Notes under the pieces: model-generated | What the model saw: only the letters and a program-made list of their open reading frames with translations | Told to the model about the DNA's origin: nothing | Databases searched by the model: none | Program-made: the position numbers and the translations under genes | Part shown: positions 26,075 to 37,594 of the stretch, piece after piece | Layout: each line of letters starts with the position of its first letter | Numbering within the stretch: position 1 is the stretch's first letter | NCBI RefSeq assembly: GCF_022179305.1 | Contig: NZ_BPQP01000061.1 | Coordinates: forward strand, 1-64,000 | Source: Methylobacterium iners | GTDB taxonomy: Bacteria > Pseudomonadota > Alphaproteobacteria > Rhizobiales > Beijerinckiaceae | Direction of reading: 5' to 3' | DNA: 64,000 bases

Positions 26075-26959
26075 TCACAGCGGCCGCGCCTCCGCCTGCC
26101 GCGCCTGCATCTTGGCCTGGAGCCGCCGGCGCCGCGCGGCGATGACGGTGCCGTTGATCTCGCCGCCGAACAGGAACATCGCCGCCAGCCAGTAGAGGAA
26201 GACGAGGAACACCATCGCGGTGGCGAGCCCGCCATAGGTCGAGGCGTAGGCGCTGGAGAAGCGGTCGAGGTAGTAGCCGAAGCCGAGGCCGGCGAGGAAC
26301 CACAGCATCAGCGTCACCGCGATGCCCGGCAGCACCGCCGCGAAGGAGCGCCGCCCGGCCGCGACGAACTTGTGCGCGATGACGAGGACGACGGCGATCA
26401 GCGTCGCGGTGATGGCGATGCGCGCGATCGCGACGGTGAGGCTCAGCGGTTCGAGGCCCGGCGCCACGTCGAGCACCTTGCGCCAGATCAGCGGCCCCAG
26501 CACGACGAGGAGCGCGAAGGCGAGCATCGCGAGCGCCCCGCAGACGACGTAGGCGATCGATTCCAGCCGCGTCAGCCACCAGGGTCGGCCCTCGCGCAAC
26601 CCGTAGGCCCGGTTCAGCCCGACCCGCAGGCTCTCGACGCCCGAGGACGAGAAGTACAGGGCGAGCAGGGCGCCGAGCGTCAGCACCCCGCCGCGCTGCT
26701 CGGTGAGCACCCGGTGCATCTCGCCGACGATGGGGCTCGCGACCTCGCGGGGCCAGGCATCGAAGATGAGCACGCCGGCCTCGTCGGCGAGCGACTTCGA
26801 GCCGAACAGGCCGGCGAGCGCCGCGAGCAGGATCAGGAACGGAAACAGCGAGGTCAGGATCGAGAGCGCGATATGGCTCGCGATGGCCCAGCCGTCATGG
26901 GCGACGAAGCGTTGCGCGGCGATCGCCGCGACGTCGAGGCTGGCGCGGAGACGGGACAC
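26075..26959 (-). CDS. YihY/BrkB family inner-membrane protein
   Basis: A 294-residue protein with about six membrane helices. Family hallmarks are 'FVAHDGWAIASHIALSILTS' near the N-terminus, 'LALYFSSSGVESLRVGLNRA' in the middle, and the C-terminal 'LYWLAAMFLFGGEINGTVIA'. The family was once called ribonuclease BN by mistake; its members are membrane proteins of unknown transport function. The start is a GTG at 26959 and the tail is basic and cytoplasmic. It lies convergent to ndvA across the repeat cluster and divergent from an EamA transporter. Family sure, function unknown. Confidence 0.9.
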   Translation of the reverse strand: MSRLRASLDVAAIAAQRFVAHDGWAIASHIALSILTSLFPFLILLAALAGLFGSKSLADEAGVLIFDAWPREVASPIVGEMHRVLTEQRGGVLTLGALLALYFSSSGVESLRVGLNRAYGLREGRPWWLTRLESIAYVVCGALAMLAFALLVVLGPLIWRKVLDVAPGLEPLSLTVAIARIAITATLIAVVLVIAHKFVAAGRRSFAAVLPGIAVTLMLWFLAGLGFGYYLDRFSSAYASTYGGLATAMVFLVFLYWLAAMFLFGGEINGTVIAARRRRLQAKMQARQAEARPL

Positions 26960-27141
26960 GGGCGACGGGGTTCTCCTCTCTGGCCGAAGGCGCGGAACCG
27001 GGCGGCGGCTCCGGCCCCTCGCGGGTCTCTACACGGCTTGGATGGAGTTGGCGTAACGCAATGCCCCGCGCAGGGCTCCCGCAGGATCGTCGCCGCCGCG
27101 GGTTGTCTTCGCCCCGCGGCTGTGGTGCCTGCGCCGCAACC

Positions 27142-28020
27142 ATGTCCCACGGCCAGCGCACCCCCGCCCTCATTCCCGGCCTCTTCGTCCTGATCTGGGC
27201 GACGGGCTTCGTCGCCGCGCGCTTCGTGGTGCCCTACGCCGATCCCCTCAGCTTCGTCGGCATTCGCGTGACCGGGGTCGCCCTCGTCCTGGCTGGCCTC
27301 GCCTTCGCCACCGGCGCGCGCTGGCCCCGGGACCGCGCGGGCTGGCGCGATGCCCTGGTCGCGGGCGTGTTCATGCAGGGGCTCTACGTGATGGGCGTCT
27401 TCTGGGCGGTCGATCGCGGGCTGCCGGCCGGGATCGCGGCCCTCGTCGGCAGCCTGCAGCCGCTGCTGACCGCCATGCTCGCCGGGCCGCTGCTGGGCGA
27501 GCGCGTCAGCGGCCGGCGCTGGTTCGGCATCGTGACGGGCTTTGCCGGCGCCCTCCTCGTGCTCGCGCCCAAGCTCGGCGCGGTCGGCCCTTCCGGCATC
27601 CCGCTGCCCGCGCTCGGCATCTGCCTCGGCGCGATGGCGGCGATGACGCTCGGCACCCTCTGGCAGAAGCGCCAGGCCGGCGAGGCGGATCTGCTCGCCA
27701 ACGCCACGATCCAGTTCCTCGCCGCGGCCGTTCTGTCGGCGCCGGTGGCGCTCGTCCTGGAGCCCGGGCATTTCGACCTCTCGGCCCCGTTCTGGTTCGG
27801 GCTCGCCTGGTCGATCCTCGTCAACTCGGTCGCCGGCATCCTGCTCCTGATGGTGCTGATCCGGCGCGGCGCTGTGGCGGGCGTCGCCTCGCTCTTCTTC
27901 CTCGTGCCGCCCGTCTCGGCCCTGATGGCCTACGGCCTGTTCGGCGAGGTGCTGGTGCCCCTGCAAATCGTAGGGATGGTCATCGCGGCGCTCGGCGTCG
28001 CCATCGCCAGTCGCGGCTGA
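27142..28020 (+). CDS. EamA/DMT-family drug or metabolite transporter
   Basis: A 292-residue inner-membrane protein with ten predicted helices arranged as two EamA halves. 'LIPGLFVLIWATGFVAARFV' opens the first and 'LPALGICLGAMAAMTLGTLW' the second. 'FFLVPPVSALMAYGLFGEVL' is the usual conserved C-terminal block. DMT transporters move amino acids, purines or small organic cations, usually outward. No neighbour points to a substrate. The ATG at 27142 was preferred to an upstream ATG at 27061 because the intervening residues are not membrane-like and look like leader sequence. Confidence 0.9.
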   Translation: MSHGQRTPALIPGLFVLIWATGFVAARFVVPYADPLSFVGIRVTGVALVLAGLAFATGARWPRDRAGWRDALVAGVFMQGLYVMGVFWAVDRGLPAGIAALVGSLQPLLTAMLAGPLLGERVSGRRWFGIVTGFAGALLVLAPKLGAVGPSGIPLPALGICLGAMAAMTLGTLWQKRQAGEADLLANATIQFLAAAVLSAPVALVLEPGHFDLSAPFWFGLAWSILVNSVAGILLLMVLIRRGAVAGVASLFFLVPPVSALMAYGLFGEVLVPLQIVGMVIAALGVAIASRG

Positions 28021-28038
28021 ATACAAAGTTCAATGCGG

Positions 28039-28094
28039 AGAGGCGCAAAGCTGCGGCGAAGCGCCTCTACAGTACCGGCAAACCTGCCTATAAT
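28039..28094 (+). promoter_or_regulatory. Putative promoter and operator of mcd
   Basis: A perfect -10 box TATAAT at 28089-28094 lies 17 bases after TCTACA (28066-28071), a 4/6 match to TTGACA. An 8-base inverted repeat, AGAGGCGC at 28039-28046 and GCGCCTCT at 28061-28068, overlaps the -35 region. This arrangement suits a repressor or activator site. The hairpin could instead terminate the upstream EamA gene, although no T-run follows. Confidence 0.5.
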
Positions 28095-28132
28095 GACTTG
28101 AAGCAGAGCCTTCTCTTTCAGCGAGCGAACTC

Positions 28133-29815
28133 ATGTCCGCATCCCCCGCGATCTCCACGCAGCCGCAGGATCTCGTCAGCCTCGCCCGGGAGGCCGGCGA
28201 GGCCGCGATGGGCCTCGTCGCCGAGGCGACGCGCCGGGTGCGGACCAAGGTCCTGTCGGCCGAGGGCAAGGTCTCGGCCGAGAAGCTGGAGACCGAGCAG
28301 CACGCCGCCCACGGGCTGGCCTGGCTCGCGACCTACGGCGAGGGCGTGCGCGAGCTCGCCGCCTACGCGGCCCGGCTGCAGGAATCCGGGCAGCTCGGCG
28401 AGACCGAGACCCTGCTCGTGAGGATCGGGCTCGGCGAGTACCTCGACCAGATGTTCTCGGGCATCCCGATGAGCCAGGGCGAGATGGTGCGCCCGACGGG
28501 CTCCCTCGGGCTCGGCGCCCGCGAGGTCGCGAAGTTCCGCAACGCGGCGGTGGAGACGCTGATCGCCGAGGGCAACACGACGGAGAACCGCGCGGCGCTG
28601 GTCGCCCGCATCCGCGACAACGGCGGATCGGCCACGATCGGCCATTCCGGCCTCGACGAGGACATGGAGGCGATCCGCTCCGAGATGCGCCGCTTCGGCC
28701 TCGCCGAGGTCGCGCCGCACGCCCACGAATGGCACCTGAAGAACGACTACATCCCGATGGAGATCGTCACCAAGATGGCCGAGCTCGGCGTCTTCGGCCT
28801 GACCATCCCCGAGGAATACGGCGGCATGGGCCTGCCCAAGATCTCGATGTGCGTCGTCTCCGAGGAGCTCTCGCGCGCCTATATCGGCGTCGGCTCGCTC
28901 GGCACCCGCTCCGAGATCGCGGCCGAGCTCATCCTGTGCGGCGGCACCGAGGAGCAGAAGCAGCGCTTCCTGCCCGGCATCGCCTCGGGCGACATCCTGC
29001 CCACGGCCGTCTTCACCGAGCCGAACACCGGCTCCGACCTCGCAAGCTTGCGCACCAAAGCGGTCAAGGACGGCGACCACTGGACGATATCGGGCAACAA
29101 GACCTGGATCACGCACCCCGTGCGCGCGGACATCATGACCGTGCTGGTCCGCACCAAGCCCGAGGAGAAGGGCCATCGCGGCCTCTCGATGCTCATCGCC
29201 GAGAAGCCACGCGGCTCCGACGAGACCCCCTTTCCGGTCGAGGGCCTGTCGGGCGGCGAGATCGAGGTGCTCGGCTACCGCGGCATGAAGGAGTACGAGC
29301 TCGCCTTCGACGGGTTCAAGGTGCCGGCGGGCAACCTCCTCGGCGAGGTCGAGGGCAAGGGTTTCGCCCAGCTCATGCAGACCTTCGAATCCGCCCGCAT
29401 CCAGACCGCGGCCCGCGCCGTCGGCGTCGCGCAATCGGCCCTCGATCTCGGCCTGCGCTACGCCGAGGAGCGGGTCCAGTTCGGCAAGGCGCTCGTGAAC
29501 TTCCCCCGCGTCGCCGACAAGCTCGCGATGATGGCGGTGGAGATCAACATCGCCCGCCAGCTCACCTACTTCTCGGCCCGCGAGAAAGACGAGGGCAAGC
29601 GCTGCGACCTTGAGGCGGGCATGGCCAAGCTGCTCGGCGCCCGCGTTGCCTGGGCGGCGGCCGACAACGCCCTCCAGATCCACGGCGGCAACGGCTTCGC
29701 GCTGGAATATGCGGTGAGCCGCGTGCTCTGCGACGCCCGCATCCTCTCGATCTTCGAGGGCGCGGCCGAGATCCAGGCCCAGGTCATCGCGCGGCGATTG
29801 CTCGAAGCGGCGTGA
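28133..29815 (+). CDS. mcd: (2S)-methylsuccinyl-CoA dehydrogenase, ethylmalonyl-CoA pathway
   Basis: A 560-residue acyl-CoA dehydrogenase with an N-terminal extension of about 170 residues, the hallmark of Mcd (Ibd2 in Methylorubrum extorquens). It oxidises (2S)-methylsuccinyl-CoA to mesaconyl-CoA in the pathway that regenerates glyoxylate from acetyl-CoA. After the extension come standard ACAD blocks: 'LGVFGLTIPEEYGGMGLPK', 'TAVFTEPNTGSDLASLRTKA', 'ISGNKTWITH', 'RIQTAARAVGVAQSALDLGL', 'LQIHGGNGFALEY' and 'ILSIFEGAAEIQAQVIARR'. FAD is the expected cofactor, with electrons passed to ETF. Initiation is at the ATG at 28133, 39 bases after a TATAAT box. The gene is monocistronic here; ccr, ecm and mch are not in the window. 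Confidence 0.93.
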   Translation: MSASPAISTQPQDLVSLAREAGEAAMGLVAEATRRVRTKVLSAEGKVSAEKLETEQHAAHGLAWLATYGEGVRELAAYAARLQESGQLGETETLLVRIGLGEYLDQMFSGIPMSQGEMVRPTGSLGLGAREVAKFRNAAVETLIAEGNTTENRAALVARIRDNGGSATIGHSGLDEDMEAIRSEMRRFGLAEVAPHAHEWHLKNDYIPMEIVTKMAELGVFGLTIPEEYGGMGLPKISMCVVSEELSRAYIGVGSLGTRSEIAAELILCGGTEEQKQRFLPGIASGDILPTAVFTEPNTGSDLASLRTKAVKDGDHWTISGNKTWITHPVRADIMTVLVRTKPEEKGHRGLSMLIAEKPRGSDETPFPVEGLSGGEIEVLGYRGMKEYELAFDGFKVPAGNLLGEVEGKGFAQLMQTFESARIQTAARAVGVAQSALDLGLRYAEERVQFGKALVNFPRVADKLAMMAVEINIARQLTYFSAREKDEGKRCDLEAGMAKLLGARVAWAAADNALQIHGGNGFALEYAVSRVLCDARILSIFEGAAEIQAQVIARRLLEAA

Positions 29816-29823
29816 GTTGGGCT

Positions 29824-29932
29824 TCTCCCGCCCCCTTGTGGGGAGGGATCGAGGGTGGGGGTGGCTGGGTGACCCTGTGTCGAGGCCAGCGGAGCCACCC
29901 CACCTCCAACTCCTCCCCACAAAGGAGGAGAG
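29824..29932. repeat. Family-A palindromic repeat, copy A3
   Basis: Left arm CCCCCTTGTGGGGAGGGATC and right arm CTCCTCCCCACAAAGGAGGAG, with inner arms GGGTGGGGGTGGCTGGGTGA and GGAGCCACCCCACCTCC. It fills the gap between convergent mcd and glgA and may serve as their terminator. Confidence 0.85.
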
Positions 29933-29935
29933 GCG

Positions 29936-31543
29936 CTAAGCCACCTGCCGTCGCAGGATCGGACCGTTGCCGAACGCCCGCGCATAGAGCGCCGAGTAGT
30001 TCATCGCCGCGCCATCCCAGCCGAACGAGCGCGACATCGCCCGGCGGCGCATGGCGTTGAGCCGCTTCTTCTGGGTGAAGGTTTCGAGCGCCCGGCGAAT
30101 CGCTCCGGCGAAACCCTTCGGCGAGGCCTCGCCGAAGGTGAAGCCCGTCACGCCGTCCTCGACGGTGTCGGCGAGGCCCCCGGTGCGGCGCACGATCGGC
30201 AGGGAGCCAAAGCGCTGGGCGTACATCTGCGCGAGCCCGCAGGGCTCGAAGCGGGAGGGCATCAGCAGGAAGTCGCTGCCCGCGAACATCCGGCGGGCGT
30301 CCTTCTCCTGGAACCCGACATGGACCCCGACGGCATCGGGGCGACGCCGGGCGAGGTCGCGCAGCGCCCCCTCGAAGCGGCTCTCGCCCTGGCCGATCAC
30401 CACGAGCTGGCCGCCCTCGGCCAGGATGGTCTCGGCGGCGGCGAGGCTGAGGTCGATCCCCTTCTGGTGGACGAGGCGCGAGACGATGGCGAAGAGTGGC
30501 CCGCGCGAGACCGCGAGGCCGAACTGGCGGCGCACGGTCTCGGCGTTGGCGCGCTTGCCCTTCCAGTCGTCGGCCTCGAACCGGGTGGCGAGGTGCGGGT
30601 CGGTGCGCGGGTCCCAGCTCTCGTCGATGCCGTTGAGGATTCCGGCCACCCGGCCCTGGCCGGCGCGGGTGCGCAGGAGCCCGTCGAGGCCGCAGCCCGC
30701 CTCCGGGGTCAGGATCTCGCGGGCATAGGTCTCGCTGACCGTGGTGACGTGCGAGGCGTAGAAGATGCCGGCCTTGAGGAAGGAGAGCTGCCCGTAGAAC
30801 TCGACGCCGTCGATCTGGAAGGCGTCGTCGGGCACGCCGAGGCGGCCGAGCGCGTCGGTCGGGAAGAGGCCCTGGTAGGCGAGGTTGTGGATCGTCAGGA
30901 CGCTCGGCACCCGCTCGCCGCCCCAGGCGAGGTAGGCCGGGGCGAGTGCCGCCTGCCAGTCGTTCAGGTGCAGGAGATCGGCCGCCCAGGCGGGATCGAT
31001 GCCGCGCGCGATCTCGGCCGCCGCGAGGCTGAGGCGGGCGAAGCGCAAGTCGTTGTCGCGAAAATCGCCCGCGGCGTCGCCGTAGGGCGTCCCGTCCCGC
31101 TGGTAGAGGTCGAGGCTGAGGAGGACGTAGACCTTCAGACCGTCGCCCATCTCGACGAGGCCGAGATCGCAGGGCGGCACTCCGGCGCGGCCGGGAAGGT
31201 GGGCCACGACCGGGATCTGCTCGAAGCGGTCGACGACCTGCCGGTAGCCCGGGATCAGGACGCGCACGTCGTAGTGGCGGCGCAGCGCCCGCGGCAGCGA
31301 GCCGGCGACCTCCCCGAGGCCGCCCGTCTTCACGAAGTCGGCCATCTCCGGGGTGGCGTAGAGGATGCGGGAGCGCAGGCCCGCGGCGAGTGCCTGGCCA
31401 ATCGGCCTGAGGGGATCGGCGTTCGTGGGCGGTGCTTCGTCCAACGCGTCGCGATCACCAGCCACCGCAGATGACATGCCGGGATACTCGCCTGTGAAGG
31501 TCCGCCTGGGCCGGGCGAGAGAGGCCATGATCGCCGCCGACAT
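29936..31543 (-). CDS. glgA: Glycogen synthase (ADP-glucose type)
   Basis: Transfers glucose from ADP-glucose to growing alpha-1,4-glucan in the cytoplasm. The GT5 fold is clear. The N-terminal domain carries 'TPEMADFVKTGGLGEVAGSL', with the conserved Lys-x-Gly-Gly, and 'LLHLNDWQAALAPAYL'. The C-terminal domain carries 'PLFAIVSRLVHQKGIDL' and the donor-site 'LMPSRFEPCGLAQMYAQRFG'. About 535 residues from the ATG at 31543, which follows CGGAGCG. ATGs at 31585 and 31477 are alternatives. The N-terminus is about 50 residues longer than the usual 480-residue enzyme. The gene clusters with a GH13 glucosidase and glgP. glgC and glgB are absent from the window. Confidence 0.93.
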   Translation of the reverse strand: MSAAIMASLARPRRTFTGEYPGMSSAVAGDRDALDEAPPTNADPLRPIGQALAAGLRSRILYATPEMADFVKTGGLGEVAGSLPRALRRHYDVRVLIPGYRQVVDRFEQIPVVAHLPGRAGVPPCDLGLVEMGDGLKVYVLLSLDLYQRDGTPYGDAAGDFRDNDLRFARLSLAAAEIARGIDPAWAADLLHLNDWQAALAPAYLAWGGERVPSVLTIHNLAYQGLFPTDALGRLGVPDDAFQIDGVEFYGQLSFLKAGIFYASHVTTVSETYAREILTPEAGCGLDGLLRTRAGQGRVAGILNGIDESWDPRTDPHLATRFEADDWKGKRANAETVRRQFGLAVSRGPLFAIVSRLVHQKGIDLSLAAAETILAEGGQLVVIGQGESRFEGALRDLARRRPDAVGVHVGFQEKDARRMFAGSDFLLMPSRFEPCGLAQMYAQRFGSLPIVRRTGGLADTVEDGVTGFTFGEASPKGFAGAIRRALETFTQKKRLNAMRRRAMSRSFGWDGAAMNYSALYARAFGNGPILRRQVA

Positions 31544-31934
31544 GGGAACGCTCCGAAGATCGCCTTGTTCCGCCGCAGTGCACAATCCAGGCCATGGTCA
31601 CGGTTAAGTTTCCGTTGTTCCTTGCTGCAGTGCGGTTGTGTGTTTGGGCTGCTGGGTGGTCGCCGCCGACTTCCCCAGCGGTTGTCATTCCGGGGCGCCC
31701 CCCGGATTTGGCCTTCGGCCAGTCCAAGGACAGGCTCCGGCGAGCCCGGAACCCAGACACTCAGGTTGTGCTCCAGCTTGACGCGTTGGCGGCTCTGGGT
31801 TCCGGGTTCTGCTGCGCAGCCCCGGAATGACAAAGCGGGGCGGGCGAAGATGCTACGGCTGCGGGAACGCCGTCACCTGCGCTCTCTTTGCCGAACGAGC
31901 AGATGACTGGCCGAACCGGCCTATCTGGAGAGCG
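31544..31934. other. Intergenic region between glgA and the GH13 gene
   Basis: Apart from the family-B repeat at 31682-31833, the 391 bases hold no visible gene. The 5' part (31560-31680) is the likely glgA leader and promoter. AT-richer bases near 31600-31640 are the best candidate. Confidence 0.4.
31682..31833. repeat. Family-B palindromic repeat, copy B2 (long form)
   Basis: TTGTCATTCCGGGGCGCC at the left and AGCCCCGGAATGACAAAG at the right, with inner arms GGCGAGCCCGGAACCCAGA and CTCTGGGTTCCGGGTTCTGC. Compared with B1, about 30 extra bases ('CCGGATTTGGCCTTCGGCCA' and flanks) lie in the left half. Confidence 0.8.
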
Positions 31935-33527
31935 TCACGAACCTTCGGCGAGAAGCACCAGCCCCTCGTTCGCCGCGAGTTCGGCTTGCCGCGACAGCTT
32001 GGTGCGGGCCCGCCCCGCATGGGTCGAGAGGAGGATCGTCCAGCGCCTCCCCTCCGGCAGGGGCACGGCCCGTTCCTCGGCGCCGAAATTGAGCACCACG
32101 CGGATGGTGACCTCGCCGGCCGCCCGCTCGTAGGCGAAGACGTCCTCAATCCGGTCCTCGACCAGCCGGAAGCTGCCCACCGACAGGGCATCCTGCTCGC
32201 GGCGCAGGTGGAGCAGGTGGCGGTAGAGGGTCAGGATCGAGCCGGGATCGTCGCAGAGGGCCTCGACGTTGCGCGAGACGGCGTCCGGGCTCAGCGGCAG
32301 CCAGGGTTCGGCCTCGCTGAAGCCGGCATTCGGGCTCCCGTCCCACTGCATCGGCGTGCGTTCCGGGTCGCGGCCGTGGCCCGGCTCGTTGTGCTCCCAC
32401 GGGTCCTGCACCCGGTCGGCCGGGATCGCGACATGCCCGAAGCCCAGCTCGTCGCCGTAATAGAGGGTCGGCGTGCCCCTCAGCGTCAGGAGCAGGATCG
32501 CGGCGATCCGCGCCTGGGCTTCGCCGACGCGCGCCGCGATGCGCGGGCGGTCGTGGTTGCCCAGCACCCAGTTCGGCCAGCCGCCCGGCGGCAGCGCCGC
32601 CTCGTAGGCCTCGACGACGGCCGCGATGGCGTCGGCCTGCCAGGGCGTCTGCAGGAGCTGGAAGTTGAAGGGCAGGTCGGCGGCCGAGAGGTCCGGCCCG
32701 TAATAGGTCACCAGCCGGTCGATCGGCAGGTAGATCTCGCCGATGAGCACGCGCTCGCCGTAAGGGGCCAGCACGCGGCGCATCCCGGCGATGACGTCCA
32801 GCACCTCGGGCTGGTCGGCGGAATGGACCTGCACGAAGCGGTTGATCTCCGGCTCGCCCGGCAGGCAGGCGGGGTTCTCCGGATTGTCGCGAAAGCCCTC
32901 GTCCTTGATCAGGTGCCAGATCACGTCAACCCGGAACCCGTCGACGCCGCGCTCCAGCCAGAAGCGCAGCGCCTCGTGCATGGCCTCGCGCACCGCCGGG
33001 TTGCGCCAGTTGAGGTCGGGCTGCTCGCGCAGGAAGGCGTGGTAATAGTACTGGCCCGTGGCCTCGTCGCGGGTCCAGGCCAGCCCCCCGAAATTGCTGA
33101 TCCAGTTGTTGGGCGGGCCGCCATCGGGCGCCGGATCGCGCCAGATGTACCAGTCGCGCTTGGGGTTCTCGCGGGAGGCGCGGCTCTCCTCGAACCAGGG
33201 GTGCGCGATCGAGGAATGGTTGGGCACGAAGTCGAGGATGACCTTGAGCCGCCGCCGATGGGCCTCCGCCACGAGCTCGTCGAAATCGGCCAGCGTCCCG
33301 AACAGCGGGTCGACCCCGCAATAATCGGCCACGTCGTAGCCGAAATCCGCCATGGGCGAGGGATAGAAGGGCGAGATCCAGAGGGCGTCGACGCCGAGCC
33401 AGGCGAGGTAGTCGAGCCGCTGCGTGATGCCCTTGAGGTCGCCGACCCCGTCGCCGTTCGTGTCCTGGAACGAGCGCGGATAGACCTGATAGACGGTCCC
33501 GCGCTTCCACCAGACCGTCTCCGCCAT
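31935..33527 (-). CDS. GH13 alpha-glucosidase (oligo-1,6-/alpha-glucosidase type)
   Basis: A 530-residue cytoplasmic glycoside hydrolase acting on alpha-glucosidic bonds in short glucans. All GH13 conserved regions are present: 'LKVILDFVPNHSS' (region I), 'DGFRVDVIWHL' with the nucleophile Asp (II), 'RVLIGEIYLP' with the acid Glu (III) and 'VLGNHDRPR' with the transition-state Asp (IV). The N-terminal 'WWKRGTVYQVYPRSFQDTNG' is typical of the alpha-glucosidase/oligo-1,6-glucosidase subfamilies. No signal peptide. Its place between glgA and glgP suggests processing of glycogen-derived maltooligosaccharides. It could also serve as a trehalose or isomaltose hydrolase. Confidence 0.9.
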   Translation of the reverse strand: MAETVWWKRGTVYQVYPRSFQDTNGDGVGDLKGITQRLDYLAWLGVDALWISPFYPSPMADFGYDVADYCGVDPLFGTLADFDELVAEAHRRRLKVILDFVPNHSSIAHPWFEESRASRENPKRDWYIWRDPAPDGGPPNNWISNFGGLAWTRDEATGQYYYHAFLREQPDLNWRNPAVREAMHEALRFWLERGVDGFRVDVIWHLIKDEGFRDNPENPACLPGEPEINRFVQVHSADQPEVLDVIAGMRRVLAPYGERVLIGEIYLPIDRLVTYYGPDLSAADLPFNFQLLQTPWQADAIAAVVEAYEAALPPGGWPNWVLGNHDRPRIAARVGEAQARIAAILLLTLRGTPTLYYGDELGFGHVAIPADRVQDPWEHNEPGHGRDPERTPMQWDGSPNAGFSEAEPWLPLSPDAVSRNVEALCDDPGSILTLYRHLLHLRREQDALSVGSFRLVEDRIEDVFAYERAAGEVTIRVVLNFGAEERAVPLPEGRRWTILLSTHAGRARTKLSRQAELAANEGLVLLAEGS

Positions 33528-33979
33528 GCGTCGCTCCCCGAGCCATCCTCGCGCCGGGGCTTTCCTAACGATTGTCGATCGGCGAGGCGACCCGTCCGTC
33601 GCCCCTGGCCTTGTCCTGTCTTCCCGGGCCGGGGTCGTCCGTCCCGTGCCGGTGTGGCTTTTTTCGACAGCCCGGCAGCCTTCTCTCGGCCGATGTACGG
33701 GCCGTTCATCCGATGGTGCGATTCAAGGAGATATCAAGGCGAGGTCGGACAAAATTGCGCCGCGCCCGCATGCGACATTCTTAACCTGTGTCGATCGTGA
33801 CACAGCGTCCGGGCACAACGTTTGCAGACCGGGCTCCAGACCCGCGCCGCCTCGACATGGCGGCGCCCTGGACCCACGATGCCGGCGGGATGCAGCGAGA
33901 TCCGACCACCGCCGCCAGAAGCGGGGTGGGTTTCGCAGCGTTGTTTCGCGCTTCGGCCGCGATACTGGGGGAACTGCAC
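33528..33979. other. Divergent control region between the GH13 gene and glgP
   Basis: About 450 bases separate the divergent starts. An AT-richer stretch near 33745-33790 ('GGACAAAATTGCGCCG', 'GACATTCTTAACC') is the best promoter candidate for glgP. It is followed at once by the inverted repeat at 33787-33804. No convincing gene is seen, although the glgP frame stays open back to 33788. Confidence 0.45.
33787..33804. promoter_or_regulatory. Inverted repeat upstream of glgP
   Basis: TGTGTC-GATCGT-GACACA is a perfect 6-base dyad with a 6-base spacer, just downstream of an AT-rich promoter-like stretch. It fits the size of a dimeric repressor site. No regulator can be named. Confidence 0.4.
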
Positions 33980-36526
<2,547 letters not shown>

Positions 36527-36536
36527 GGCGCGCGGC

Positions 36537-36565
36537 GCTCTCCTCCCCCCTGTGGGGAGGGGACG
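36537..36565. repeat. Half copy of a family-A repeat (A5)
   Basis: CTCTCCTCCCCCCTGTGGGG followed by AGGGGAC matches only the outer left arm hairpin of family A. The remaining element is missing. It lies 10 bases beyond glgP and could still form a small terminator hairpin. Confidence 0.65.
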
Positions 36566-36609
36566 CGCTCATTGTGGCCAAGCTGTTTGACGGGATAGGT
36601 TTTCGGCCG

Positions 36610-37533
36610 TCAGGCCCCGAGTGAGGCCGGATAGCACCGCGCCCCGACCGAGGCGGCCAGCACCTCGACGGCTCCGACCGTCGCCGCATCCCCGGCCACG
36701 TGAACCACGTCCGTCGCGCGCAGCGAGGGGAGGTGGGCGGTCAACGGTCCCGGCCGCACGTCCGGCGGGCGCTGGCGGTGCCGGTCCGCCACGAGGACGA
36801 GGCGGGCGAGGCCCGTCGCCCGAAGCCAGTCGAGGGACGGGCGCATGTAGAGGTCGAGAGGGTCGCGGGCACCCGCGATGAGGACGACCTCGCGGGCCGG
36901 CTCGATGTAGCGGGCGGCGTGCGCGATGACCCAGATCGCGGCAAAGCCGGTGCCGCTCGCCACGAGGACGAGGCGGCCGCCGCCGGGCCGGTAATGACCC
37001 CGCCCGACCGGACCCTTCACCTTGACCGGATGCCCTAGCGCCATTCCGTCCGCGAGGGCCGCGGCGACGGGGCCCTGGTCGCGGGCGAGGTGGAAGACGA
37101 GCTCGTTCAGCTCCGCCGCGCCGTCGACCCGCAGGGTCGGGCTCAAGGTGAGCGGCTCGAAACCCTCGAACGTGACGACGACCTGGTGGCCCGGCTCGTA
37201 GGCCAGGCGTCGGGTCAGGGTCACCACCACCTCGAACACGCGCGGGCCGAGCGCCCGGACCTGCGTGAGCGTTCCGGCGCGCCGGACCTGCGGCACGGGC
37301 GCGGTTTCGCGGCGGGGGAGGAGGCTCGCGTCGGCGGAGCTCGGGCGGGGCAGGTCGAGCCGGTCCGCCTCGCCGCGATGGCCGCGCGCCCCGAGGCGGC
37401 GAGCCGCCGGCGCCGCGCCCTGGCCGGACATCGGTGCGATCATGCCCTCGGCCAGCGCCGCCTCGACCGGCATGTCGCCCGTGGCGATGCGGACGGACTT
37501 GCCGTTGACGACGAGCGAGCAGCGGGCGCTCAT
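36610..37533 (-). CDS. FNR-like flavin oxidoreductase with a ferredoxin-like N-terminus lacking cysteines
   Basis: A 307-residue protein. Residues 1-40 ('LVVNGKSVRIATGDMPVEAA', then 'LAEGMIAP') have the shape of a plant-type [2Fe-2S] ferredoxin start, as in class-IA oxygenase reductases, but no cysteine follows where the cluster loop should be. From about residue 90 an FAD-binding barrel ('VRALGPRVFEVVVTL', 'YEPGHQVVVTFEGFEPLTLS') and an NAD(P)-binding half ('GRLVLVASGTGFAAIWVIAH') are recognisable. The usual RxYS flavin motif appears replaced by 'LTLSP'. It therefore probably lacks an iron-sulfur cluster, and flavin binding may be altered. The ATG at 37533 follows GGGAGA. No oxygenase partner is nearby. 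Function unknown. Confidence 0.75.
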   Translation of the reverse strand: MSARCSLVVNGKSVRIATGDMPVEAALAEGMIAPMSGQGAAPAARRLGARGHRGEADRLDLPRPSSADASLLPRRETAPVPQVRRAGTLTQVRALGPRVFEVVVTLTRRLAYEPGHQVVVTFEGFEPLTLSPTLRVDGAAELNELVFHLARDQGPVAAALADGMALGHPVKVKGPVGRGHYRPGGGRLVLVASGTGFAAIWVIAHAARYIEPAREVVLIAGARDPLDLYMRPSLDWLRATGLARLVLVADRHRQRPPDVRPGPLTAHLPSLRATDVVHVAGDAATVGAVEVLAASVGARCYPASLGA

Positions 37534-37594
37534 GGCCGTCTCCCGGTTGTGTGACGTGGGACCTGACGGGCGGATCTTGCCTGCGGGACCGCGC

